64,000 nt of DNA from positions 1 to 64,000 of the forward strand of contig JALOTZ010000007.1 in assembly GCA_025457615.1 (NCBI GenBank), in the 5' to 3' direction. Made by a program: the position numbers and the translations under genes. Source of the DNA: Verrucomicrobiota bacterium. Its GTDB lineage: Bacteria; Verrucomicrobiota; Verrucomicrobiia; Limisphaerales; DSYF01. Below the pieces are notes generated by a model. That model was given only the letters and a program-made list of their open reading frames with translations. It did no database searches and was not told the DNA's origin. The number at the start of each line of letters is the position of its first letter. The first letter of the stretch is position 1. Below, in pieces: positions 47,137 through 57,074 of this stretch.

Positions 47137-48305
47137 GCCACCAAAGGGTTCCCTCGATCCAGCGGCTCGGCGGCGCGCGTCGCATTCATGGTCCGGATGA
47201 TTCGCGCGGACTCCCGGCCCAGCAGGCGGCCCGCGATCTGCCGCGCCGCCTCCGGCTGATCCCAGGTTTCGAGAGCGGATTGCATCCGGCGCCGCACGGC
47301 GGCGTCTTCCACCATGGGGCGAAGCGCGGCCAGCAGGTGCTCGGGCTTGAGGTCGGCCTGCTCGATGAGCACGGCTGCGCCCGTGGACTCGAAGGCGCAC
47401 GCGTTGTGAAACTGGTGGTTGTCGGCCGCGTGCGGAAACGGAATCAGCACCGCCGGCACCCGCAGGGCCGCCATCTCCGCCATGGACGAGGCCCCCGCGC
47501 GGCCGATGGCTGCGCTGGCCGCCCGCCAGGCCAGATCCATGCGATGCCAGAACCCGTGCACCACCGCCGTCAGTCCTTCGGCTGCGTAAGCCGCCCGCAC
47601 CCGGGCTTCGTCCGCCGGGCCGCTCAGGTGGAGCCACTGCCAATGAGGCAGCAGGGACCGCGCACCGGGCAGCGCCCGCAAGACGATGTCATTGATGGCG
47701 ATTGCCCCCTGGCTGCCGCCGATGACCAGGATCACCGGACGATCCGCATCCAAACCCAGCAGGCGGCGGCAGCCGGGATCCTCGATGGGCGCGTTGGGCA
47801 TCCGCACCGGCGTGCCGGTGACGGTCGCTTCCCGACGGAAGCGGGAGGCGGCGCTGGGAAACCCGACGAACACTTCCGAGGCGAGGTGGGACAACAGTCG
47901 GTTGGCGCGTCCGGGGATGGTGTTGGACTCATGCAGGAACACCGGGATGCGCAGCCATCGGGCGGCGAGCACCGGGCCGACACAGGCGAACCCGCCCATG
48001 GCCAGCACCGCCTGGGGCCGATGCTTGCGGAAGTGTGCGAGTGATTGGCGCGCGGAGCGGACCACGTTGGTGCAGAACGACCAGCGGGCACCGCGCTGCA
48101 GAGCCACCGCCGGCAGGGTCACCACCTCCATGCCCTGCACGCCCTTGACCGCCTGCCGATCCACGGTCTTGGCGGAAATCATCAGGCTGGGGCGGCTGCC
48201 CTGGGACACCAACGCCTCGGCCACGGCCAGTCCGGGGAACAGATGCCCCCCGGTGCCGCCGCAAGCGATGGTCACGTGGGGTGGTTGAGCGGAGGGAGGC
48301 ATCAT
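47133..48305 (-). CDS. murG: UDP-GlcNAc--lipid-I GlcNAc transferase
   Basis: ACGGTGGHLFPGLAVAEAL, GGFACVGPVLAA, VIGGSQGAIAIND, GRAGASSMAEMAALRVPAVLIPFPHAADNHQ. Confidence 0.95.
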   Translation of the reverse strand: MMPPSAQPPHVTIACGGTGGHLFPGLAVAEALVSQGSRPSLMISAKTVDRQAVKGVQGMEVVTLPAVALQRGARWSFCTNVVRSARQSLAHFRKHRPQAVLAMGGFACVGPVLAARWLRIPVFLHESNTIPGRANRLLSHLASEVFVGFPSAASRFRREATVTGTPVRMPNAPIEDPGCRRLLGLDADRPVILVIGGSQGAIAINDIVLRALPGARSLLPHWQWLHLSGPADEARVRAAYAAEGLTAVVHGFWHRMDLAWRAASAAIGRAGASSMAEMAALRVPAVLIPFPHAADNHQFHNACAFESTGAAVLIEQADLKPEHLLAALRPMVEDAAVRRRMQSALETWDQPEAARQIAGRLLGRESARIIRTMNATRAAEPLDRGNPLVA

Positions 48306-49441
48306 GAGGCTTGCGCGGCGGGGAGGGCTTTGGCTTCGAAGAGGTTGGGGGACGCGTTGGGCACCGCCTGGCGCGCGATGCTGAGCAGCACGCCCACCGA
48401 GGTGAGCATCAGGACCAGGTTCGAGCCGCCATAACTGATGAACGGCAGCGAGATGCCCTTGTTGGGGAGCACGCTCGTCACCACCCCGATGTTGATGAAC
48501 GCCTGGAAACCGATCAGGAACGTCACCCCGCACCCGACCAGCATCCCGAAGGCATCCCGCGCCCGCAGGGCAATGCGAACCCCGCAGAGGACGATCAGGC
48601 AGAACGCCACCAGCACCCCGAGGGTGGCCACCAGCCCCAACTCCTCACCAATGACCGAGAATATGAAGTCCGTGTGGTGCTCGGGTATGAATCCCAGTTT
48701 CTGACGTCCGTTGCCCAAACCCAGACCCTCCAGGCCACCCGAGCCCAGCGCAATCATGCCCTGGTAGGCTTGAAATCCCGCGCCCTCCCGATGCTCCTCC
48801 GGATGCAGCCAGGCCAGGATGCGCCTCAGCCGCATCGGGTCTTGGATCAGCAGAAAGGCCAGGCCGCCCGCACCGGCCACGGCCGGAGGCAGCAGATGGC
48901 TCCAACGCACACCGGCCACAATCAACATCACGGCGCTGACTCCAGCCAGCAGGATGGTAGTGCCGCGGTCCGGCTCGACAAAGACCAGTCCCAGCACCAC
49001 ACCAATCAACAGTGCGGGCTGCAGGATCCCGCGTCGCAGGTCGTGCATGTGGCGCATGTTGCGCTCGCAATGCCACGCCAGAAGCAGGATCAGGCCGAAC
49101 TTGGCGAACTCGGAAGGTTGCACGCGAAACCCCTCGTAACCCAGCCAGCGGCGGGCGCCATTGATCGGGTCTCCGACCACCAGGACCACTCCCAGCAAGG
49201 CGACGGAAACCAGGTAAATCGGCCAGGCTGCCTTCCGCAGGACCGAGTAGTCCAGCGCGGCCATGCTCACACAACCCATCAGGCCCAGCGTGCCCCAGGC
49301 CATCTGGCGCAGCAGCAGTTGCGGTCCCTTGCCGGACATCCCGGCGCTATACAGCATCACCAACCCGAGCGCCAGGAGGGCGGAGACGCAGAACACCAGC
49401 GTCGTCACCGATCCCCTTAGCTTGTGCGCAGGTTGATCCAT
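48302..49441 (-). CDS. ftsW: Lipid II polymerase FtsW
   Basis: SEDS family: GARRWLGYEGFRVQPSEFAKFGLIL, HHTDFIFSVIGEELG, LPFISYGGSNLVL. Confidence 0.95.
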   Translation of the reverse strand: MDQPAHKLRGSVTTLVFCVSALLALGLVMLYSAGMSGKGPQLLLRQMAWGTLGLMGCVSMAALDYSVLRKAAWPIYLVSVALLGVVLVVGDPINGARRWLGYEGFRVQPSEFAKFGLILLLAWHCERNMRHMHDLRRGILQPALLIGVVLGLVFVEPDRGTTILLAGVSAVMLIVAGVRWSHLLPPAVAGAGGLAFLLIQDPMRLRRILAWLHPEEHREGAGFQAYQGMIALGSGGLEGLGLGNGRQKLGFIPEHHTDFIFSVIGEELGLVATLGVLVAFCLIVLCGVRIALRARDAFGMLVGCGVTFLIGFQAFINIGVVTSVLPNKGISLPFISYGGSNLVLMLTSVGVLLSIARQAVPNASPNLFEAKALPAAQAS

Positions 49442-49475
49442 CGCCAGAAGATCGAGGAACCCGGTCCTCCAGCGC

Positions 49476-50210
49476 CTACATCCCGCCGCCCGGTGTGCCT
49501 GCGGTGGGCGCTTGGGACGCCGGAATCCGGAGTTTCTGTCCAACCTTGATGTTGGTCGTCGGCAGGTTGTTGAGCTGCTGGATGGCCTGCCAGGTGGTGC
49601 CATGCTGGGTGGCAATCTTCGACAGAGTGTCTCCCGAAACCACGGTGTAAAGAATCTCGCCGGAAGCGGAGGGCACCGCCGTGGCGGCTTCCGCCGTGGT
49701 CGGTGCGGGCGGGGGGATGACGATCTTCTGCCCCACCTGCAGGCGCGTCGGCTCGACGTTTGGATTGGCGTTTTTGATCGCCTGCATGGTGACGCCGAAC
49801 TGTTTGCCGATGGAGTAGAACGTGTCGCCACGCTTGATGACGTAATCCTGGGTCGTGCCAGGCGCCGGGGTCACCGGTTGGACCGGGGGAACGGTTTCCA
49901 TTCCGGGCGCCGTGGGGTAGGCGGACTCCCCTGGAATGCTGCCTGGGGGCAGTTCCTGCACGGGGGGCAACAACACTTGATTGGTGTCAGCGGGAGGAAT
50001 GGCGATCGGCTCGATGGGTGGCAGCTCGGGCGGCGGGAGGGTTTGGCCAGTTTCCTCCTGCTTGGGCCGACAGCCCTGCACCAGGAGCGCGATCAGTCCG
50101 ACCACGTGAATGGTCAGGACAAAGAAGACGGCGATCTTGACCCGGGAGCGTGCGCTGCGCTTCTGCTCCAGCGAGGAGCCTTGGGGAACGAGTGGGTTTG
50201 GTGTGTTCAT
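49476..50210 (-). CDS. Membrane-anchored protein with two LysM domains
   Basis: TM VFFVLTIHVVGLIALLV, Pro-rich linker, two LysM repeats YVIKRGDTFYSIGKQFGVTMQAI and YTVVSGDTLSKIATQHGTTWQAI. Confidence 0.88.
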   Translation of the reverse strand: MNTPNPLVPQGSSLEQKRSARSRVKIAVFFVLTIHVVGLIALLVQGCRPKQEETGQTLPPPELPPIEPIAIPPADTNQVLLPPVQELPPGSIPGESAYPTAPGMETVPPVQPVTPAPGTTQDYVIKRGDTFYSIGKQFGVTMQAIKNANPNVEPTRLQVGQKIVIPPPAPTTAEAATAVPSASGEILYTVVSGDTLSKIATQHGTTWQAIQQLNNLPTTNIKVGQKLRIPASQAPTAGTPGGGM

Positions 50211-50365
50211 GATAGTTGTCGGGGCGACTTCCGTCGCGTCATGGAGGGTTCAGTGTTGATCAAGTTCACCTTCGCCGGAACGCTCCCTCCGGGCGTTCCA
50301 GTGAAAGTCTGTTCGACATGGCGGCCACTTGTCCTGGCGACCGACTCCCGCCTACACCGGCGGGT

Positions 50366-51766
50366 TCAACCATGTATATGGGGGTGTGCGATCTTCAACC
50401 CCCCACCTATTGATTTCACGGCACTACAAAAGGTTTCGCCTCGATGCTGATAATCGCGAAATTGATCGAAGCAGGAACAAGCTGGAGACAGCAACACCAC
50501 GTCACCTTCGGTTGCGCGTTTCGCAGCTTCTGCGACTGCTTCTAACAACGAACCCACCGGGGTGCAAGGAGTAAAGAGGCCCCAGGCCGCCTGGAGTTTT
50601 TCCCGGCCTTCCCCGAAGAGAAAGGCTCCTTTCACACGCTGGCCCACCAGGGCCGCCACACTGTGGTAATCAGCGCCCTTGTCCCGTCCGCCCGCCACCA
50701 GCCAGAGGTTCGGCTGGCCGGCCGGACCGGGCCGGGCGGCGTTCAGGGCCATCTCGAGCGCGTGCGGGTTGGTGGCTTTGGAATCGTTGATGTACTGGAC
50801 GCCGGCCACCTCGGCCACCAGCTCGAACCGGTGCCGCGCCGGCTCGACCGCTTTGAGCGTGCCGGCCATGTGTTCCAGCGGGACGCGCAGGGCGCGGCCC
50901 ACGGCCAGCGCGGCCATGAAATTCTCGGCATTGTGGGGACCCCGCATCCGGCATTGATCCAGATCCAGCAAGGGGCCCGACCAGTTGGCCAGGCGGCTCA
51001 GGATCAAGCCCCGGTCAAGATACAGGTCGGCCTCCCGGTCATGCGCGCTGAAGGTGACGACCTTGGACGGCACCGGGAGGTCAAGCCCGCGCATCACTTC
51101 GAGGGCTTCGCGCTGGATGATCGCCCAGTCGAACGCCTGCTGGTTTGCGAAAACCCGCGCGGTGGCGCGCACATACTCCTCCCGCGACCCGTAACGATCC
51201 AGATGGTCGGGGGTCAGGTTGGTGAGCACGGCCACGACGGGACGGAAATGCTCCACCCGTTCCAACTGGAACGCATTCACCTGGAGCACGAGATAATCCG
51301 CCTCGGCGGTCCCCTCGACCACATCGCAAACCGGTTGCGCCCGCTGTCCCGCCACGACGATCCGGCGGTTCTCCTGGACCAGCATGCGTTCGATCAGCTC
51401 GGCGACGGATCCCTTGCCGTTGGTGCCGGTGACCGCGAGGGCCAGGCAGCGGATGTGTTGGTAGGCCAGCTCGAGCTCTCCAATCAGCTTCAGCGGTCGG
51501 TTCAAGGCTTCCTGCACCAGGGGGGAACGGGTGGGCACGGCCGGGCTGAGCACGCACAGGTCGAAGGCCCCCGCCGGCAGCGACGTGGCGCCCAGATGCA
51601 ATTGCACGCCGCGCTGCCGAAGGCTGGCCGTTTCCTCGCGCAGCGCCGGGGTGTCGTGGGGATCGATCGCGGTCACGTCCGCCCCGCTTCGCAGGAGCAG
51701 CTCGCCCACGGCCCGGCCGCGTCCGCCCAGGCCGATCAGCAACACGCTCTTTTTAACCGTTTCCAT
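50366..51766 (-). CDS. murD: UDP-N-acetylmuramoylalanine--D-glutamate ligase (variant)
   Basis: GTNGKGSVAELIERM, LTPDHLDRYG, YINDSKATNPHALEMAL, LLSPACSCFDQFRDYQHRG. Confidence 0.92.
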   Translation of the reverse strand: METVKKSVLLIGLGGRGRAVGELLLRSGADVTAIDPHDTPALREETASLRQRGVQLHLGATSLPAGAFDLCVLSPAVPTRSPLVQEALNRPLKLIGELELAYQHIRCLALAVTGTNGKGSVAELIERMLVQENRRIVVAGQRAQPVCDVVEGTAEADYLVLQVNAFQLERVEHFRPVVAVLTNLTPDHLDRYGSREEYVRATARVFANQQAFDWAIIQREALEVMRGLDLPVPSKVVTFSAHDREADLYLDRGLILSRLANWSGPLLDLDQCRMRGPHNAENFMAALAVGRALRVPLEHMAGTLKAVEPARHRFELVAEVAGVQYINDSKATNPHALEMALNAARPGPAGQPNLWLVAGGRDKGADYHSVAALVGQRVKGAFLFGEGREKLQAAWGLFTPCTPVGSLLEAVAEAAKRATEGDVVLLSPACSCFDQFRDYQHRGETFCSAVKSIGGGLKIAHPHIHG

Positions 51767-51790
51767 CCAAGGCTTCTGTCTGGTTGAGGT

Positions 51791-52939
51791 TCAGCGAATC
51801 TTCAACGTCGTCAGGGCCACGACCCCGAACAGGATGCCGAGAATATAGAATCGCATCACCACCTGCGACTCATACCATCCCAGCTTTTCAAAGTGGTGGT
51901 GCAGCGGCGCCATCAGGAAAATGCGCCGCCCCGTCCCGTAGCGAATCCGGGTGTATTTGAACCAGGTGGTCTGCATCAGGACGGAAAGCGCCTCCAACAC
52001 AAACACCCCGCCGGCAATCACCAGCACAAACGGCTGATGGATGAGCACGGCGATGATGCCCAGCGCGCCGCCCAGGGCCAGCGACCCGGTATCACCCATG
52101 AACACCCGGGCCGGATGGCAGTTGTACCAGAGAAAACCCAGTCCGGCCCCGATCATCGCCGCGCAGAACACGGACAACTCGCCGGCGCCGGCCACGTAGG
52201 GAATCTGGAGATACTCCGCCATCCGAAAGTGGCCCGCCACGTAGGTCAACACCAGGAAGACGAAGGACACGATCACGGTGCAGCCGATGGCCAGCCCGTC
52301 GAGGCCGTCGGTGAGGTTCACCGCGTTGGAACTGCCGACGATGGTGAACAGGATCACTCCGAGTCCGATCAGCCCGGCGCTGGTGGCCACCGGATCTTTC
52401 AGGAAGGGCAGGGTGATCTCGGTCACCAGGCTGCGGGAACCCGGCAGGCTCCACAGGTAGAAGCCAATGAACAGGGCCAGGGCGGTTTGCACGGTGAGCT
52501 TCATCCAGGACGAGGCGCCGCCGCTGGCCTGCCGGGTGATCTTGGCGTAATCGTCATAGAATCCCAGCCCGCACAGCACGGCGGTGGACAGCAGGGTCAG
52601 CAGCACCAGCGGATTCCATTGGGTCCACAGCAGCGCGCTGAGGTTCAACACCGCGATGATCAGGATGCCGCCCATCGTGGGTGTGCCTTTCTTCTCGAGA
52701 ACGCGCGTATCGAACTGGCCCGCCTCATCCGCCCGGTCCCGGTATTCCTGGCCGAAGCGCAACTGTTTCAGCCAGAGGATCACCCGCGGCCCCAGCCACC
52801 AACTGAGCAGCAACGCCGTGGTCGCCGCGCCGGCGCTGCGCACGGTGATGTAGCGGAACAGGCGCAGGGCCGAAAGCCGCTCCGCCCACGGCCCGTCCGC
52901 CGTCTGCTCCAGGATCCATTGGCTCAGGTAGAAAAGCAT
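51791..52939 (-). CDS. mraY: Phospho-N-acetylmuramoyl-pentapeptide transferase
   Basis: KKGTPTMGGILII, GFYDDYAKI, NAVNLTDGLDGLAIG, HHHFEKLGW. Confidence 0.96.
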   Translation of the reverse strand: MLFYLSQWILEQTADGPWAERLSALRLFRYITVRSAGAATTALLLSWWLGPRVILWLKQLRFGQEYRDRADEAGQFDTRVLEKKGTPTMGGILIIAVLNLSALLWTQWNPLVLLTLLSTAVLCGLGFYDDYAKITRQASGGASSWMKLTVQTALALFIGFYLWSLPGSRSLVTEITLPFLKDPVATSAGLIGLGVILFTIVGSSNAVNLTDGLDGLAIGCTVIVSFVFLVLTYVAGHFRMAEYLQIPYVAGAGELSVFCAAMIGAGLGFLWYNCHPARVFMGDTGSLALGGALGIIAVLIHQPFVLVIAGGVFVLEALSVLMQTTWFKYTRIRYGTGRRIFLMAPLHHHFEKLGWYESQVVMRFYILGILFGVVALTTLKIR

Positions 52940-54333
52940 CAGTGGGCCTCCACCGCCGTTCGGTCACACCAAACCCCGGCCACCCGCTCGATCCGCACCC
53001 GCCGCGACGCTTTCAGCAACACCAGGTCGCCGGGATGCACCAGTTGCCGCGCCGCGTCCGAAAGCGCCTCGACCGTCGCAAACTCGAGCACCCGGTGCAG
53101 TCCCGCCCGGCGCGCCGCCGCCGCCGTCACCGCCGCGTGCTCCCCCACCACCAGCAATTGTCCGAGATCCAGTTCCGCCGCCAGTCGCCCGGCTTCGGCA
53201 TGGGCGGAGACCGCCTGCGCTCCCAACTCCGCCATGTCGCCCAGCACCGCCACCCGGGTGCCCCGACAAGGCCACTGGGCCAGGGTTTGCAGGGCGGCCG
53301 CCATGGAATCGGCGTTGGCGTTGTAACTGTCATCAAGCACATCGATGGCTCCGCATCGGCGCAGGTCCATGCGACCCCGCGCGGGCCGCGCTTCGTCAAG
53401 CCCCTCCTGAATCTCCGCGCGCGTCAGCCCCAGGCCGGACGCCACGGCGATGGCAAATGTGGCGTTCAGGGCCTGGTGCCGGCCCAGCAGCCGGATGCGG
53501 TATTCCCCCGAGTAATCCTCGATCGGAGCCCGCACCTGAAACCGCGTGCCCTGGATGGATGGATGAACGTCCGAGACCCGCCAGTCGCATCCTTCGGAGA
53601 AACCCACGCGGACCACGGTGGCCTGGGTACGGCGAAGGATGGCTTCGCCCCACGCGTTGTCCGCGCCAAAATACAGGGTGCCCTCCGCGGGCAGTTGTTC
53701 CGCCAGCGCGCCTTCCTCGAGGCAAACGCCGGTCATGTCCTGGAAAAACTCCAGATGCTCCCGTCCGAGGCTGGTGATCACGCCGATCCGCGGGCGCACC
53801 ATGTGGACGAGCGGCGCGAGTTCGCCGGGATGGTTGGTGCCCACCTCGCACACCGCCGCCTGGTGGCGCCGTTCCAGCCGCAGCAAGGTGAGCGGCACGC
53901 CGATATCGTTGTTGAAGCTCGCCTCGCTCCCTAGCGTTTCCCACCGCTGCTTCAGCACGGTGGTCAGCAAATCCTTGGTGGAGGTCTTCCCGTTGGATCC
54001 GCCCACCGCGATCATCTGGGGGTCAAACTCGCGGCGATAGCTGGCGGCCAACCGCCCCAGGGCCAGGCGGGTGTTGTCCACCACCACCAGGGGAAGCCGG
54101 CCCGGGTTGTCCGCCGCGGATGAATCCACCATCGCCCCCACCGCGCCCCGCTCGGCCGCCGCGTCCAGATAATCATGCCCGTCGTATCGCTCTCCCCGCA
54201 GCGCCACAAACAGGTCGCCCGGGGCCAGGAGGCGGGAGTCGGTGCACACCCGCCGCGTCATGGCCTCCTCGTCCCGCCCGTGAAGGGTTCCTCCACAATC
54301 TCGGGCCACCTGGTTGAGGGAGCGGGATTCCAT
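52939..54333 (-). CDS. murF: UDP-N-acetylmuramoyl-tripeptide--D-Ala-D-Ala ligase
   Basis: VCTDSRLLAPGDLFVALRGERYDGHDY, VGGSNGKTSTKDLL, EVGTNHPGELAPL, DDSYNANADSMAAAL. Confidence 0.94.
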   Translation of the reverse strand: MESRSLNQVARDCGGTLHGRDEEAMTRRVCTDSRLLAPGDLFVALRGERYDGHDYLDAAAERGAVGAMVDSSAADNPGRLPLVVVDNTRLALGRLAASYRREFDPQMIAVGGSNGKTSTKDLLTTVLKQRWETLGSEASFNNDIGVPLTLLRLERRHQAAVCEVGTNHPGELAPLVHMVRPRIGVITSLGREHLEFFQDMTGVCLEEGALAEQLPAEGTLYFGADNAWGEAILRRTQATVVRVGFSEGCDWRVSDVHPSIQGTRFQVRAPIEDYSGEYRIRLLGRHQALNATFAIAVASGLGLTRAEIQEGLDEARPARGRMDLRRCGAIDVLDDSYNANADSMAAALQTLAQWPCRGTRVAVLGDMAELGAQAVSAHAEAGRLAAELDLGQLLVVGEHAAVTAAAARRAGLHRVLEFATVEALSDAARQLVHPGDLVLLKASRRVRIERVAGVWCDRTAVEAH

Positions 54334-54343
54334 GGCACGGAGG

Positions 54344-55081
54344 TCAGCGAAGGGCGAAGCTGGCGGAGACCACCGCCGTGATGGTCTTTTCACGCGAACT
54401 GGTGTCATACACCCCCTCCCAACTTGTCTCCGCCGAGTGGAGGGGAGTGATCTGGAAGACCCCCATGCGCGCGGACCGCAGGCGGGTCACGGAGGCCCCG
54501 CCCTGCCGCGCAATCTGGTCGGCTCGATCGCGGGCGTCGCGCGTCGCATCGGCCAGCATCTCGATCTTCGCCTCCCCGGCCTTGGTGTAGATGAATTCAA
54601 TCGGGCGCGCCGTGAACAGCACGCCCTCCTCGACCAATCGCACGGATTCGCGATCCAACTGGACGATCCGCTCCACCTCCGGGGAATCCACGTGCACCCC
54701 TTGCGTCAGCCGGTAGCCCGCGGTGACCATCCGGGTCACGCGTCCCTCCTCGCGCTCGGAGACGCGCACTTCCTCGATGCCGATGGGGGTGAGGGTGTAA
54801 TTACTGCCGACCCGCGCCTGCAGGAAGCTTTCCACCCGCTGCAGGTCCTGCTTGAGTCTGCGCTGGGCCTCGATGAGGTCGCCCGCCTCCACGAGACAAT
54901 GGCCCTGCCAGAGGGCGAGATCGGACTGGACATTGCGCCGGGCCGATCCGGTGACGGAAACGGTCTGGGGCTCCGCGATATGCAGCCAGGCCCGCGTCAG
55001 CACCATGGCGGACAACACCAGCCCGGTGGCCAGGAACAACCCGGCCACCAAGCCCAGCAGATGAGGTCGGTGCAGAGTCAC
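54344..55081 (-). CDS. SIMPL-domain (DUF541) protein
   Basis: N-terminal TM, VSVTGSARRNVQSDLALWQ, AGEAKIEMLADATRDARDRADQIARQGGASVTRLRSARMGVFQI. Confidence 0.8.
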   Translation of the reverse strand: MTLHRPHLLGLVAGLFLATGLVLSAMVLTRAWLHIAEPQTVSVTGSARRNVQSDLALWQGHCLVEAGDLIEAQRRLKQDLQRVESFLQARVGSNYTLTPIGIEEVRVSEREEGRVTRMVTAGYRLTQGVHVDSPEVERIVQLDRESVRLVEEGVLFTARPIEFIYTKAGEAKIEMLADATRDARDRADQIARQGGASVTRLRSARMGVFQITPLHSAETSWEGVYDTSSREKTITAVVSASFALR

Positions 55082-55091
55082 AAGTCAGTCG

Positions 55092-56999
55092 TCAACGATT
55101 TTCCACGTAGGCGGTGCGCACCCCGGCCTCCGCGCCCTTCGTGCCCGACGCCACCGGGGTCTCCGACTCGGGCTTGATGTCCGGGGTCAGGGCCAGGTAG
55201 GCCGCGGCGCGTTCCGCCACCCGCTTGAACACGGGCGCCGCCGTGACGCCCCCGTAGTAGCCGTTGTGCGGTTCGTCAAAAAAGATCCCGATGCACAGCT
55301 CGGGTTGATCGGCCGGGAAAAAGCCAATGAAGGAGGCGACATATTTGCCGGGGAGGTATCCGCCCGGACCCGCCTTCTGCGCCGTGCCGGTCTTTCCCGC
55401 GACGGTGTAGTGGTCCAGGGCGGCGCGGGTGGCGGTGCCGCCTTCCTGGGTGACGGTCTTGAGCGCCCGCACCATGTCGCGGGCGGTTTCCGGCCGGATC
55501 ACCTGACGGCCGGGTTGCGGCGCGTATCGGGCGGTGATGGATTTCCCGGCATCCTCGAGGCGGTCCACCAGCATCGGACGCATCATGAGCCCGCGGTTGG
55601 CGATGGCGCACATGGCCATGGTCATCTGCATGCGGGTCACCGCAATGCCATGCCCCATGGGAAGTTGGGCGATGGTGACTTTGCTCCAGTCCTTGACCTC
55701 GTGCACGATGCCCGCGACCTCCCCGGCCAGCGGCACGCCGGTGCGGGATCCGAAACCAAAGGCCCGGATGTGTTCCAGCAGACGATCGGGCCCGAGGAGG
55801 ATGCCCACCTTGGCCGCCCCAATGTTCGAGGACTTGGTGATGATCTCTTCCACGGTGAGGACGCCGTAGGGATCGTGGTCGTGCAGCACCCGTCCGCCGT
55901 AGGCGAACGCCCCCTGCTCGCAGTCAAACCGCGTGCCCAACGTGACGCGACCGTCCTCCAGCGCTCCCGAAACCACGACGATCTTGAACGTCGATCCCGG
56001 CTCGATCACGTCCGTCAGCATGCGGTTGCGACGGGAGTCGGCCGGCGAAGCGCCGGGTTGCGAGGGATCGAAGTTGGGCAACGTGGCCATGGCCAGGATT
56101 TCGCCCGTCCGGGGACGGACGATGACGCCGCAGGCGCTGAGGGGGTGGTGTTTGGCCAGAGCTTCGGCCAGTTCGCTTTCCAGGATCAACTGGAGCACTG
56201 AATCGAGGGTCAGCACGGCGTTCAAGCCGTCCCGCGGCTGCACGTTTTCCCAGCGTCCCATGACCAGCTCCCGGCCTTTGACCTTCTCGGTCGAGCGCCA
56301 GCCGGCCACGCCACTGAGTTGCTGATCCAGGCTCCACTCCATCCCTTCCTTGCCCGCGATCTGGATCACGGGCGTGCCGTTCACATCCAGCTCCTCCATG
56401 CCCACAAACCCCAGAACGTGGGCGGCCAGGCGTTGGTTCGGATACACCCGCAACTGGTCCTCCACCGGGTCGGCAAAGACCGCCGAGCGCCGCAGGTTGC
56501 GCAAGGTCGCCTGTTGCTCCGAGCCCAGGGCGGCTTCATCCCACCCGAGATCCAGTTTCCGCATGGCCGCCGCCACCTCCTGCCACTGTTCGATGGTGAC
56601 TTTTCGCTTCAGCACCACGTAGCGGTTGGTGGCCACGCGGCCGTCCTCCGTCACCCGCGTGCGAATCTGCAGGCGGTCGGCCAGCTGGCCCTCGTCCAGA
56701 TCCAACAGCGGCGCCAGCACGCGGGCCACCCGGGCCTGATGCGGATCAATCAACGTCGGGTCGGCGCAAACGGTCTTGACGGTGAGGCTGGTGGCCAGGG
56801 GGTTGCCGTTCCGATCCAGGATGTCCCCGCGCCGGGGGACCTGGACCATGTCCCGGCGGACGTTGCGGCTGGCCAGTTCCCTCAGTTCGGCGTGCCGCAG
56901 CACTTGCAGATCGACAAGGCGGTACGCCAGGCCGGCAAGGCCCGTCACCAGGGCCAATGTCAGCACGGCCAACCGCCGGCTCTGCAACCTTTCAAACAT
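55092..56999 (-). CDS. ftsI: Peptidoglycan transpeptidase FtsI / PBP
   Basis: VPRRGDILDRNGNPLATS, EPGSTFKIV (SxxK), SSN, AGKTGTAQKA (KTGT); single N-terminal TM. Confidence 0.95.
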   Translation of the reverse strand: MFERLQSRRLAVLTLALVTGLAGLAYRLVDLQVLRHAELRELASRNVRRDMVQVPRRGDILDRNGNPLATSLTVKTVCADPTLIDPHQARVARVLAPLLDLDEGQLADRLQIRTRVTEDGRVATNRYVVLKRKVTIEQWQEVAAAMRKLDLGWDEAALGSEQQATLRNLRRSAVFADPVEDQLRVYPNQRLAAHVLGFVGMEELDVNGTPVIQIAGKEGMEWSLDQQLSGVAGWRSTEKVKGRELVMGRWENVQPRDGLNAVLTLDSVLQLILESELAEALAKHHPLSACGVIVRPRTGEILAMATLPNFDPSQPGASPADSRRNRMLTDVIEPGSTFKIVVVSGALEDGRVTLGTRFDCEQGAFAYGGRVLHDHDPYGVLTVEEIITKSSNIGAAKVGILLGPDRLLEHIRAFGFGSRTGVPLAGEVAGIVHEVKDWSKVTIAQLPMGHGIAVTRMQMTMAMCAIANRGLMMRPMLVDRLEDAGKSITARYAPQPGRQVIRPETARDMVRALKTVTQEGGTATRAALDHYTVAGKTGTAQKAGPGGYLPGKYVASFIGFFPADQPELCIGIFFDEPHNGYYGGVTAAPVFKRVAERAAAYLALTPDIKPESETPVASGTKGAEAGVRTAYVENR

Positions 57000-57074
57000 G
57001 ATTCCAAGTCGCCAACCGCCCGCGGCCGCCGGTTCCTCATCCGACAGCACGCAGGCGGCGGCAAATGCTTTCCC

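Noticed and set aside
50277-50299. Hairpin GGAACGC-N9-GCGTTCC between murD and the LysM gene as a terminator
   Set aside because: Short stem without a T-tract and inside an apparently continuous operon; insufficient support.
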